Part shown: positions 44,433-52,251 of the stretch, one piece after another
Layout: each line of letters opens with the position of its first letter
How positions within the stretch are numbered: the stretch's first letter is position 1
Source of the DNA: Shouchella clausii
GTDB lineage: Bacteria > Bacillota > Bacilli > Bacillales > Bacillaceae_D
Direction: 5' to 3'
DNA: 64,000 nucleotides
Assembly (NCBI RefSeq): GCF_001598215.1
Contig: NZ_BCXJ01000003.1
Span: 620,001-684,000 of the forward strand
Made by a program: the position numbers and the translations under genes
Notes under the pieces: model-generated
Database searches by the model: none
The model's input: only the letters and a program-made list of their open reading frames with translations
What the model was told of the DNA's origin: nothing

Positions 44433-45605
44433 CTAGCCAATTTTGCTCAGGATCACATTCGTTGCTTTTACAGCACCGCCAGCCTCCCTAAAACTTTCTG
44501 CCAGTTTATGCGCTTTCTTTTTATAGACAGGATTCACAAGCACTTCAGCTACCGCTGCCGCTAAATATTTTGGCTTATTATATTTAAGTTTTAATCCTGC
44601 CCCTAGCTCTGCAACCCGGTCAGCTACCATTCTTTGTTCGCCATGCTGCGGAAATAAAACTAGTGGAACGCCAAAATAAAGGCTTTCACTCGTACTATTC
44701 ATTCCACAATGGGTAATAAATACATCTGCTTTCTGTAATACAGAGATCTGATCCACCACGTTTTTCACCGTGAAATTTTCAGGTATACGGCCAAGAGACA
44801 AAAGGTCCGTTTTGTCACCAACTGCCATCACGACATTATAGTCTGTCTTTGCAAACGCGATAAGACAGTTTTGGTAAAAATCCCGATTTTGATTGAGTGC
44901 CGTTCCAAGGGAGATATAGATTGTTTTTCTCCCTCTTATACCATCCTGTAGTGACTCAGTTTGCCTTATGGATGGTCCGACAAATGAATAGCGTTCTGAA
45001 AAGGTATCCGCCAGAGGTTGGAATTCCTTCGACGTGTACACAATGGTGTCCGTTTCATTATCATTTTGAATTAAGGACACCACATTCTTTACTCGATAAC
45101 CGTGATCGTTTAATTGCTTTATCTTTTTGTTTATCCTTCGCATGCCTACAATCATTCTCCAGATTTCTATGATGCTCCTCTTCATCAATTTTGCTGTATG
45201 TTGATTAAAAGCAAACGAAGTAGTCGAACAAATATATGGTATTCCTAGTTTTTCGGCAAATAATTTCCCCCAAATGCACATTGAGTCGGACACAATACAG
45301 TCTGGCTGAATTTCTTTTAATTCTTTACATACCTTTTGATCCAAGGCTATTGTTGTCTCGGCTGTCATTTCAATCAATGCTGCAAAGTCTTTACCTGCCT
45401 TACTATCCAGCTCTTTTTGTGAGACTTGAGGTAAAAATTCATCACAAGCAATAAATATAGCGCCAGCTTCTTTTATTTTTTGTTGAAATTCTAAAAAAGA
45501 ATAATACCAAACTTGGTGCCCTTTATTTACTAATTCGCTTACCACCGGAATAGTGGGGTTCGTGTGACCATGTGCAGGTATTGAAAAAAAAACGATTTTA
45601 CTCAT
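44433..45605 (-). CDS. MGT-family UDP-glycosyltransferase
   Basis: 390-residue GT-B glycosyltransferase (GT1; YjiC/YojK/OleD-like macrolide glycosyltransferase group). N-terminal acceptor domain starts IVFFSIPAHGHTNPTIPVV with the conserved His (H13). The C-terminal donor domain has FITHCGMNSTSESLYFGVPLVLFPQHGEQ, the UDP-sugar motif. Such enzymes inactivate macrolides or decorate flavonoids and phenolics; the acceptor is unknown. Its ATG overlaps the upstream regulator's stop (ATGA), so the two are translationally coupled. Confidence 0.9.
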   Translation of the reverse strand: MSKIVFFSIPAHGHTNPTIPVVSELVNKGHQVWYYSFLEFQQKIKEAGAIFIACDEFLPQVSQKELDSKAGKDFAALIEMTAETTIALDQKVCKELKEIQPDCIVSDSMCIWGKLFAEKLGIPYICSTTSFAFNQHTAKLMKRSIIEIWRMIVGMRRINKKIKQLNDHGYRVKNVVSLIQNDNETDTIVYTSKEFQPLADTFSERYSFVGPSIRQTESLQDGIRGRKTIYISLGTALNQNRDFYQNCLIAFAKTDYNVVMAVGDKTDLLSLGRIPENFTVKNVVDQISVLQKADVFITHCGMNSTSESLYFGVPLVLFPQHGEQRMVADRVAELGAGLKLKYNKPKYLAAAVAEVLVNPVYKKKAHKLAESFREAGGAVKATNVILSKIG

Positions 45606-46048
45606 TCGGCTTCACCCTTCAGTTCCGCCTTTCGAATTATTTCCGCAAATTCCAGAAAGCCTTCACTTTTCAAAATAGCAATTCCCTTTGTCGCATCTTC
45701 TCCCAAGACAACCAGTTTGTCTCCTGCGTGAATCTGATACATGTCTCGTGCCTGTTTCGGAATCACAATTTGGCCCCGTTCTCCTACCTTCACAACACCA
45801 AAAAACTGCTTTCCCTTAGGATGAAGCTGTTTTGCTTCTTCTTCATTTAGATCTCGAGATAATTGATCAATCGTTACTTGAAATATATCACTAAGCACCT
45901 TGCATTTAAAAATATCAGGAAAAGCTTCTTCGCTTTCCCACTTTGCTACAGTTTGCCGTGATACATTTACCTTTTCAGCCAATTGTTCCTGACTCAGTTT
46001 ATGCTTTTTACGTAAAACACGTATATTCATACCAATCATTTCTTTCAT
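45602..46048 (-). CDS. XRE HTH-AbrB (SpoVT) fusion regulator
   Basis: 148-residue protein made of an XRE helix-turn-helix (IRVLRKKHKLSQEQLAEKVNVSRQTVAKWESEEAFP, residues ~10-45) followed by an AbrB/MazE swapped-hairpin domain (VGERGQIVIPKQARDMYQIHAGDKLVVLG, residues ~88-116). Two DNA-binding folds in one chain are less common than either alone. Start ATG 46048 has GGAGG upstream; ATGs at 46039 and 46030 are alternatives. The coupled glycosyltransferase suggests this is its dedicated regulator. Confidence 0.88.
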   Translation of the reverse strand: MKEMIGMNIRVLRKKHKLSQEQLAEKVNVSRQTVAKWESEEAFPDIFKCKVLSDIFQVTIDQLSRDLNEEEAKQLHPKGKQFFGVVKVGERGQIVIPKQARDMYQIHAGDKLVVLGEDATKGIAILKSEGFLEFAEIIRKAELKGEAE

Positions 46049-46639
46049 CCCCTTCCACCTCCAATTTACAGACGATTCAACGTAAAGTCTATCAACTTTA
46101 TATAACATTTGTTGTTAAAAACCGTAGCATTATGTATCCAACAAAATTCTCACTTCAAGATGTTTGGGGCCTTCGCGAAAAGTGGAAAAAACAGGAGTTG
46201 ATGAGATGACAATGGTCTCGTCTTGCCAGAAAATAGTACAAACGTCTGCGAACAACAAATATAGAGATCCTTAGAATACCATTTTCCTGAAGCACCTATC
46301 TGTGATTCGTTTGTTTGGAGGCGTAACTGCCATGAATTGTGTAGTTTGATTCTTTATAAAAGAAAAAACAATAAAATGTTTGTGTTTCTTCTGTATAGCT
46401 TTTTTCGTACTTAATATTTTTTGCTTAGGTAAGTTCAAGCGAAAAATGTAAAATTCAGTCGATAATTATTTATTTGCGAGCCTATTGTATTACAGGAATT
46501 CCATGATATTCTAAAGATGAATACTTAACTACTAACGTTATCGGCTGTTACATCTTAGATCCATTAAGTATAAATATGATTATTAAATGACAGTCAGAAG
46601 CTGTTGTTTTTTAATAAAAAATTTTGGGGGTCTGAGAAA
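46049..46639. other. Long AT-rich control region before secreted-protein gene
   Basis: 591 bp, strongly AT-rich. A 25-codon frame at 46132-46209 lacks a ribosome-binding site and is not called. Promoters for the regulator (leftward) and the secreted protein (rightward) must lie here, but no clear -35/-10 pair could be fixed. Such AT-rich DNA is what AbrB-like proteins bind. GGGGGTC before 46640 is the ribosome-binding site. Confidence 0.35.
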
Positions 46640-47362
46640 ATGTTGAAACGAGCGTTGGGGTTAAGTGTTTTATTGACAGGGTTGTTGTTAATCAGTGTGT
46701 TTTTTACAAGTAGCTCTGCTAAAGCTGAAGTAAATCAAAACTTGTCCCTTGAGGATATTAATGTGATTGTAACAGAGGATAATCTAAACGATTTTTATTC
46801 GTTAGATGAAGAAGACATAGTTGATCGAAATACTGAAATTAGCGAAGGTTATGAAGAAGGTGATATTTTATCTGAGGAAGATACTTTATTCCTTTTAACT
46901 CAAACTGTTGTGGATGAAGAAGTATCGACCGATGAAATCACTATTATGGCAGGGAAATCTTCAAAAGCTATTAGTGGCTCTAAGACAAAATATGGAACTA
47001 AGGTTACTCTAAGTGGAACAATGCACCAAGATATTGCTTTTGTCGCTGGAACCTCTAGTTTCAGAGGGAATGTAAAAGCAACCAGAAATAGCGGTAGTTT
47101 AAAGAAGGTAAAGTTAACTACATACCATGATTCTTATGGTGTAGTTGGATGGAACGGCAAGTTTCCTTCTATTGGCAAAGTGTACGGTGGTAAAGTGAGT
47201 CATACAAAAGAAGGAAATGCTTCTTCTTATTCTATGGATAAGACAATGAGATACAATTCTATCTTATCTTCTTATACAACAATGTGGACGAAAGCTTCTG
47301 TAACTACAAAGTCAGGTGATGCTTATGATGTTGCAACTAGTACTTGGACTAAATGGCATTAA
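46640..47362 (+). CDS. Secreted protein with acidic pro-region, unrecognised
   Basis: 240 residues. A Sec signal peptide (LKRALGLSVLLTGLLLISVFF, cleavage likely after SAKA, about residue 30) is followed by a very acidic ~75-residue segment (many E/D: YSLDEEDIVDRNTEISEGYE) and then, after about ITIMA, a basic ~130-residue domain rich in Ser, Thr, Lys and Tyr (GKSSKAISGSKTKYGTKVTL ... TSTWTKWH) that looks all-beta. An acidic pro-part plus a basic mature part is the plan of many secreted toxins and enzymes. I do not recognise a family. The next gene is a 38-codon membrane peptide 25 bp on. Confidence 0.75.
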   Translation: MLKRALGLSVLLTGLLLISVFFTSSSAKAEVNQNLSLEDINVIVTEDNLNDFYSLDEEDIVDRNTEISEGYEEGDILSEEDTLFLLTQTVVDEEVSTDEITIMAGKSSKAISGSKTKYGTKVTLSGTMHQDIAFVAGTSSFRGNVKATRNSGSLKKVKLTTYHDSYGVVGWNGKFPSIGKVYGGKVSHTKEGNASSYSMDKTMRYNSILSSYTTMWTKASVTTKSGDAYDVATSTWTKWH

Positions 47363-47387
47363 TACGAACTAGAAGGGAGCTAACAAA

Positions 47388-47504
47388 ATGCCTTGGAATA
47401 CAATAATATTGTTTGGTACGTTCACAGCGGTTCCTCTAATTATTGTCATCATTGTTTTAGCCATTTATAAAGGGACTAAGAAAAAGAAAAAGGTCTCGAA
47501 TTAA
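47388..47504 (+). CDS. 38-residue single-span membrane peptide
   Basis: ATG 47388 has GAAGGGAG 8-9 nt upstream and opens MPWNTIILFGTFTAVPLIIV followed by IIVLAIYKGTKKKKKVSN. It has one hydrophobic helix of about 22 residues and a KKKKK tail, so N-out/C-in orientation is expected. It lies 25 bp after the secreted-protein gene and 11 bp before a strong terminator, so the two form a bicistronic unit. Possible roles are immunity, secretion aid or peptide toxin; none can be shown. Confidence 0.7.
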   Translation: MPWNTIILFGTFTAVPLIIVIIVLAIYKGTKKKKKVSN

Positions 47505-47515
47505 TTAAGTAACGA

Positions 47516-47546
47516 ATAGAAGCGGCTATAAGCTGCTTCTATTTTT
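47516..47546 (+). terminator. Terminator of secreted-protein operon
   Basis: ATAGAAGC (47516-47523) / GCTTCTAT (47534-47541) with inner GGCT/AGCT pairing, then T5. Confidence 0.88.
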
Positions 47547-47634
47547 GCTGTAATGTATGTGTTGTTAATAGTACAGGGTATTTGTAGATAAATAGTACAC
47601 ATATTTCGTGTTTATGATGGTTGGAGTACTCGCG

Positions 47635-48207
47635 TTAATTCAATAACGAATATGTTGTACAACCCCAGTGTTTAACACTTGATTTTCTTTTTCCTTCCCA
47701 ATTCTTTTTCTTTAGTTCTTCGGCAATCAACCGATTGAAAAACCCGTGCCCAACTAAAACAACTGATTTATACTCCTCTGCATACTTTACTAATTGTTCA
47801 GATGCTAATTTAGCTCTTCGCTTTGCACTTGCCAGAGGTTCACATCGTTTTGAATAACCACACAGCCAGAGACATCTCAAAATAATCGTCCAACTATTTG
47901 GACTCAATTTTAATTCCCATTCTGTTGGAAACGTAGGCAATTCTATTTCCCGAAACAATGAATCAGAAATGACACCTACATTTTTATTTTGATTTAATAA
48001 ATTTGCTGATTCAATTGCCCTTTTTAAATCACTTGTAATCAAAACATTTGCCGTCCCTATTTTTTCAAGTGTTACTGATGGGTAAGCATTCTCTTCAAAA
48101 ACTCCACTGCTATCATACTTTTCAACCCATTCTTGAAAACCTTTATAATTTATTCGATTCCTTTCTAAGTGCATCGATTTCCCATGTCTAATTAATGAAA
48201 TTTCCAT
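47635..48207 (-). CDS. Histidine phosphatase (phosphoglycerate mutase-like)
   Basis: 190-residue member of the histidine phosphatase superfamily. The catalytic RHG is at the N-terminus (ISLIRHGKSMHLER, His8), the second His is in VVLVGHGFFNRLIAEEL, and the Arg is in TSDLKRAIESANLL. The substrate is unknown. It lies 4 bp downstream of the fabH-like gene and is clearly co-transcribed. The final WGCTTYSLLN is typical of the superfamily's last strand. Confidence 0.85.
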   Translation of the reverse strand: MEISLIRHGKSMHLERNRINYKGFQEWVEKYDSSGVFEENAYPSVTLEKIGTANVLITSDLKRAIESANLLNQNKNVGVISDSLFREIELPTFPTEWELKLSPNSWTIILRCLWLCGYSKRCEPLASAKRRAKLASEQLVKYAEEYKSVVLVGHGFFNRLIAEELKKKNWEGKRKSSVKHWGCTTYSLLN

Positions 48208-48211
48208 GTCA

Positions 48212-49222
48212 TCACAATGGTGAAGGCATATTCATTTGTTCGTCAAAATTTAATTCTAAAAGCTGTCCTGCATGAACCAAACCTGATCCGAAACCATACA
48301 TAAGCACTCTATCTCCATTCTTCACTTTTCCTTCACGGATTCCGAGGTCAAGAGCTAAAGGAATGGTGGCCGCAGAAGTATTCCCAAAGTTGACTAAGCT
48401 ATAAAGGGTTTTTTCCATTGGGAATTCTAATTTCTCACAAATCGGCTCGATTAGACGTAAATTAGCACTATGGGGTATAAACCAATCAACTTGTTCTAAA
48501 CTCGTTTGCGTTTTTTTCAAAATTTGTTTTACACGATCAGGAACATTCCTTACAACCCATCGAAAAACTTCCCTGCCGTTTTGCACAAGATATTGAGTAT
48601 CAAGTAACTCGATGCCATTGACCTTTTTGGATAATCCAGAACGATATACATGCTGCGCTCCACTCCCATCACTTCCGAGGTGAAATCCAATGAAACTATT
48701 TGATTGTTCATCCCCTTCAACTAATACCGCACCAGCACCATCGCCAAATAAAATGCATGTACTTCTATCGGTATAATCTGTAATTTTTGAGATTGTATCT
48801 GCTCCAATAACGAGTACCTTTTTGTGGAGGCCAGATGAAATTAAACTGTGTGCTGTATGCAATGCATAAACAAACCCTGCACATGCTGCACTTAAATCGA
48901 TGGCACCAGCCTGGGCAATATTTAAGCGGTCCTGTATGATACTTGAAACAGATGGAAATGGAAAGTCTGGAGTACTTGTGGCTACGATAACCATATCTAC
49001 ATCGTCAACTTTTTTATTATATCTGTGCATTAATTCTTTAACAGCAAATACACATAAATCACTGGTAAATTCATCAGGACCCGTTATCCTCCGTTCATGA
49101 ATTCCCGTTCTTTGAATAATCCACTCATTCGTTGTTTCGACCATTTGCTCTAGCTCAAAATTTGTTAATTTTTTCTCGGGCACATAGGTACCAATAGCTG
49201 TAATTCTAGCTTTTGAACTCAT
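48212..49222 (-). CDS. fabHB: Beta-ketoacyl-ACP synthase III (FabHB-like)
   Basis: 336-residue KAS III that condenses an acyl-CoA primer with malonyl-ACP. Catalytic triad: Cys114 in DLSAACAGFVYAL, His in DWFIPHSANLRLIEPI and Asn in VNFGNTSAATIPLAL. The PHSANLR and TDYTDRSTCILFGDGAGA strings follow B. subtilis FabHB (YhfB) rather than FabHA, suggesting branched-chain primer use. ATG 49222 has AAGGGGGA upstream. Being away from fabF and next to a phosphatase suggests a secondary or specialised copy. Confidence 0.92.
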   Translation of the reverse strand: MSSKARITAIGTYVPEKKLTNFELEQMVETTNEWIIQRTGIHERRITGPDEFTSDLCVFAVKELMHRYNKKVDDVDMVIVATSTPDFPFPSVSSIIQDRLNIAQAGAIDLSAACAGFVYALHTAHSLISSGLHKKVLVIGADTISKITDYTDRSTCILFGDGAGAVLVEGDEQSNSFIGFHLGSDGSGAQHVYRSGLSKKVNGIELLDTQYLVQNGREVFRWVVRNVPDRVKQILKKTQTSLEQVDWFIPHSANLRLIEPICEKLEFPMEKTLYSLVNFGNTSAATIPLALDLGIREGKVKNGDRVLMYGFGSGLVHAGQLLELNFDEQMNMPSPL

Positions 49223-49352
49223 TTGTTTGTCCCCCTTCACTATTTTTTATACCTGGTTTTATAATTCAATATTAGTACTAGGTACTAATTGATGTCAATA
49301 ATCCACAATAACTACTTCTGCTCAATAATATATTCTTGCAATAGTGTGTCAT

Positions 49353-49386
49353 AAAAACCCCCCTTGGTTTACCTCAACCAAAGGGG
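49353..49386 (-). terminator. Terminator of GNAT/TetR transcript
   Basis: On the minus strand CCCCTTTGGTT (49386-49376) pairs with AACCAAGGGG (49369-49360) and T5 follows. Confidence 0.85.
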
Positions 49387-49416
49387 AATTCTTATTTTTA
49401 TTTCAACACGATCTTA

Positions 49417-49983
49417 TCAATCGCCTGATTGGTCTAAAGACTTTTTATGCTCTTTAAAGTATTCATCCTGCAACAGACCCATATGCACGATATCATGCCA
49501 TACACCTTCCCTGAACAGAGCCTCTCGACTGGTTCCCTCATGCCTGAATCCTAGTTTCTCATATAAACGAATCGCCTTTTTATTGAATGAAAACACTCTA
49601 AGATAAACCCGGTGCAGATTCATTTCTAAAAATGAATAGTTTAATAGCAATGTCAATGCTTCTCTCCCGTAACCTTTGCCCCAAAAGTCTTTCTCTCCAA
49701 TGTCAATAATGCATTCAGCATTTCTGTTCTTTTCATCAATATGGATTAATGAAGTAATGCCAATCGGTTGTTCATTTTCCTTCTCAACAATCATATAACT
49801 TTTGGCCGTATTGGAACCCAAGATCACTTGTTCAACAAAGCCCCTCGTCGCTTCAATCGTATAAATATCTAAAGAAGGACTTGTATTTTGCATCACTTCC
49901 ATATCATTTCTCCACGCATGGTAAAGCTCTGCATCGTCTATCGTAACTTTTCTCAACTTCACCTTTGCAGACTCGAATAACAT
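49417..49983 (-). CDS. RimJ/RimL-type GNAT acetyltransferase
   Basis: 188-residue GNAT: IIDIGEKDFWGKGYGREALTLLLNY (about residues 95-119) carries the acetyl-CoA GKGYGR motif, followed by LRVFSFNKKAIRLYEKLGFRHEG. This is the spermidine/RimJ-like group that acetylates polyamines, amino acids or protein N-termini. It starts 7 bp after the TetR stop codon and thus belongs to that operon. Confidence 0.88.
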   Translation of the reverse strand: MLFESAKVKLRKVTIDDAELYHAWRNDMEVMQNTSPSLDIYTIEATRGFVEQVILGSNTAKSYMIVEKENEQPIGITSLIHIDEKNRNAECIIDIGEKDFWGKGYGREALTLLLNYSFLEMNLHRVYLRVFSFNKKAIRLYEKLGFRHEGTSREALFREGVWHDIVHMGLLQDEYFKEHKKSLDQSGD

Positions 49984-49989
49984 AACGAT

Positions 49990-50607
49990 TTACTCCTTTT
50001 TTAGCGGGTTTATCATTTGTTCAAGGGAAAAAAGCAATACGGATAGCTGTTCCTTTACTTTTGTTTTCTCATTCCCCAATTGAAAAGTATCCAGCATCAA
50101 ACCATTTATGCACGAGATGAGGTAACGCGAGACGAGTGCCGGAGAAAGCCTAGGTTCAAATTCCCCTCGTTCCGCCCCTTTATGAATGACTTTTTCAATA
50201 ACACTCGCTGTTCGCTCATAGCGATCAGAAATATAAGGGAAATCCCCTTTATTTTTAACAAACTTTGATGAAATGAAAAATTCAGCTCTTGCCAACAATA
50301 GCGATTGATCCACTTCTTCAATTTGCGTTTGCAGCTCTGTTATCCAGCGTTTAAAGGCTGGCCATAACGGCCCCTCATCTAAAAATAGATCGATAGTGTC
50401 CTGATCATCTACTTTAAGAACTTCCATAAAAATATGATCGATATTATCAAAATAATTATAAAGCGTTCCTCTGGAAACATTGGCTTCATCCATAATATCC
50501 TGCATCGTAGTGTGAATGTAGCCGTTTTTTATAAAGACTTTCTTTGCCGCTTTTAATAACGTTCTTTTCTTTTCCTTCCTATATTCGTCAGCGACTTTCG
50601 GGGCCAT
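49990..50607 (-). CDS. TetR/AcrR-family regulator
   Basis: 205-residue TetR protein: HTH KRTLLKAAKKVFIKNGYIHTTMQDIMDEANVSRGTLYNYFDNIDHIF in residues ~13-60. It is first in a TetR-GNAT operon. A 51-bp interrupted palindrome (50645-50695) lies 38 bp before the start codon and is the probable operator. The ATG/CATATTG region has GGGAAGGTGACAT upstream. Confidence 0.92.
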   Translation of the reverse strand: MAPKVADEYRKEKKRTLLKAAKKVFIKNGYIHTTMQDIMDEANVSRGTLYNYFDNIDHIFMEVLKVDDQDTIDLFLDEGPLWPAFKRWITELQTQIEEVDQSLLLARAEFFISSKFVKNKGDFPYISDRYERTASVIEKVIHKGAERGEFEPRLSPALVSRYLISCINGLMLDTFQLGNEKTKVKEQLSVLLFSLEQMINPLKKE

Positions 50608-51008
50608 ATTGATGTCACCTTCCCTTTAAGCGTAAACAAAAAATTATACACTCATGTCATTTTTATAATTTAATTATAAATGACACGAGTGTATAGTCAA
50701 TCATAAAATTGAGAAAGTCACGAACTTCACTTTGCATCAAAGAAACAACAAGCCGTCCCCTAATGCTCCAATCCAGGTGATAGGAACCGCTACGTCGCCA
50801 TGCATCCGCTGTGTGAAATTCATTCTTTCATCAGCGAGGTGGTGGGTTGAATTTTTTATCATATTTAGATTGAGTAGTCATATAAACCATCCTTCCTATT
50901 TTTTTCTACCTTGACCGTACTATAGGATAAAAAGTTTATAGTGCATTAATAGTAAAAACGCGGTTTTTTATGATACGTGAAATGAATAAACATAGACAAA
51001 AAAGAGGC
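50608..51008. other. Gap between TetR and abrB-like gene
   Basis: 401 bp. It holds the 50645-50695 operator and, on the minus strand, a short frame at 50831-50881 (MTTQSKYDKKFNPPPR) with AGGAAGGATGG upstream that hits two stops, followed by a coding-like but frame-broken stretch to about 50736. It may be a decayed gene; nothing is recognised. Confidence 0.3.
50645..50695. promoter_or_regulatory. Large inverted repeat, probable TetR operator
   Basis: Arms TATACACTCATGTCATTT (50645-50662) and AAATGACACGAGTGTATA (50678-50695) are complementary at 17 of 18 positions. Each arm holds a smaller TGAC/TGTCA-type half site, so two TetR dimers may bind side by side. Confidence 0.75.
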
Positions 51009-51299
51009 TTATACAGCCCCTTCCTTTTGCATATATGCTTCCAGTTTCTCCAGCAACTCTTCCGCGCCCTTAGGACTTAACGTAATCTTCCCATTGGCCA
51101 ATGAAAAGTTTTTATCGTTAATCTCTCCAGTTACAATGCATTGACTCGCTGGCCTATACTTCTTTAAGATAATCTGTTCCCCCTCGACAAATATTTCTAC
51201 TGGGGTTTTAATATCAATTTCTAGGATACGACGTAGCTCACTCGGAATCACTACTCGTCCCAACTCATCCACTTTTCGTACAATGCCTGTAGATTGCAT
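51009..51299 (-). CDS. AbrB-family transition-state regulator
   Basis: 96-residue protein close in plan to B. subtilis AbrB/Abh: N-terminal swapped-hairpin DNA-binding domain TGIVRKVDELGRVVIPSELRRILEI (residues ~4-28) and a C-terminal oligomerisation domain ending EKLEAYMQK. Known members repress post-exponential genes such as antibiotics, biofilm and toxins. It lies alone in the accessory block; whether it is the genome's main abrB or an extra paralogue cannot be told here. Confidence 0.92.
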   Translation of the reverse strand: MQSTGIVRKVDELGRVVIPSELRRILEIDIKTPVEIFVEGEQIILKKYRPASQCIVTGEINDKNFSLANGKITLSPKGAEELLEKLEAYMQKEGAV

Positions 51300-51355
51300 C
51301 CTAATTCCTCCTCGAAAATCAAATTTTTAATTGAAGCATTGGATCTTTTCACTAT

Positions 51356-51958
51356 TTATTGTTCTGGGTTCGGTAATTTAAAATGGGTTTCTGTATCTGA
51401 TGTGAACTCATATTTCAATAAAAATGAATCGGCATAATCAGTTGTTGTCATATAAACAAGATGTCCTTCCACTTCATCACCCGGAGCTAACTCTTTATCT
51501 CCTTCAGGGAAGAATTCATCATAGGAGGTATGTCCGCCTTTTTCATCAACGCCTGAAAAATTGGCGGAAAACATTTGGTTAGGGACATAGCTTTCATCAC
51601 TAATATTTTTGATTGTAATGTCTACTACAGCAAATACATCTTCCTCACTAGCTCCAATAAGATAATCTTCAATCGTACTACCATCAACCTCTTTCGTTAA
51701 CTGAAAATCGTTAACTGTTACCTCATAATCAAATTCATATAAATCACTAGTAACCACAGCTGTTTCTCCAATTTGATAGACTGTTTTTTCTTCATTCTCC
51801 TCATTGTCTGTTCCAGTGTTTTTATCTTCTTTTTCATTATTATCTCCTGCTACAGGATCATTTTCTTTAGACGGTTGTTCATTATTGTCATCTGAACTAC
51901 AACCAATTAATAAAATGCCCAGCAATAAGGCAGTAATAGTTAGGTTAAATTTTGACAT
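51356..51958 (-). CDS. DUF4352 lipoprotein
   Basis: About 200 residues. Lipoprotein signal with lipobox LLIGC, then a low-complexity acidic linker (N, E, D, K rich, ~45 residues) and a DUF4352/Telomere-length-like immunoglobulin fold domain (VTVNDFQLTKEVDG ... FAVVDITIKNISDESYVPNQMF ... ELAPGDEVEGHLVY). Anchored outside the membrane; function unknown. ATG 51958 has AGAGGGAGAACGG upstream. Confidence 0.85.
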   Translation of the reverse strand: MSKFNLTITALLLGILLIGCSSDDNNEQPSKENDPVAGDNNEKEDKNTGTDNEENEEKTVYQIGETAVVTSDLYEFDYEVTVNDFQLTKEVDGSTIEDYLIGASEEDVFAVVDITIKNISDESYVPNQMFSANFSGVDEKGGHTSYDEFFPEGDKELAPGDEVEGHLVYMTTTDYADSFLLKYEFTSDTETHFKLPNPEQ

Positions 51959-52125
51959 AACCGTTCTCCCTCTTTTAATTAATTCATTCAACCTAACAAT
52001 CTTAATATATTTTCTTCAACATTCACATTCCAATTCTTGCTCCTCCTCTTGGCAACGTATGCAATGCAATGATTTCTCAGCCATGCTCACTAGTTTTTTT
52101 AATGTCCTTCTTGATCACGCAAAGA

Positions 52126-52159
52126 AAGCCTCCGCAGGATTTAAATCCTGCGGAGGCTT
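52126..52159. terminator. 34-bp perfect palindrome, bidirectional terminator
   Basis: AAGCCTCCGCAGGATTT and its exact reverse complement meet with no spacer. T-runs flank it on the minus strand (TTTCTTT). It lies 93 bp past the phosphotransferase stop codon. Confidence 0.75.
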
Positions 52160-52251
52160 ATACAGTGGGCATCTTTTGGATGGCAGTCAACAAAGCACTT
52201 TTTTGAGTTCGGCTTCTAACTAAAGACTACCACCTATTATTGTGTCTACTC

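Noticed and set aside
46132-46209. 25-codon ORF (MYPTKFSLQDVWGLREKWKK...) in the AT-rich gap
   Set aside because: No ribosome-binding site; part of a longer frame antisense to the XRE-AbrB gene. May be a remnant but cannot be supported as a gene.
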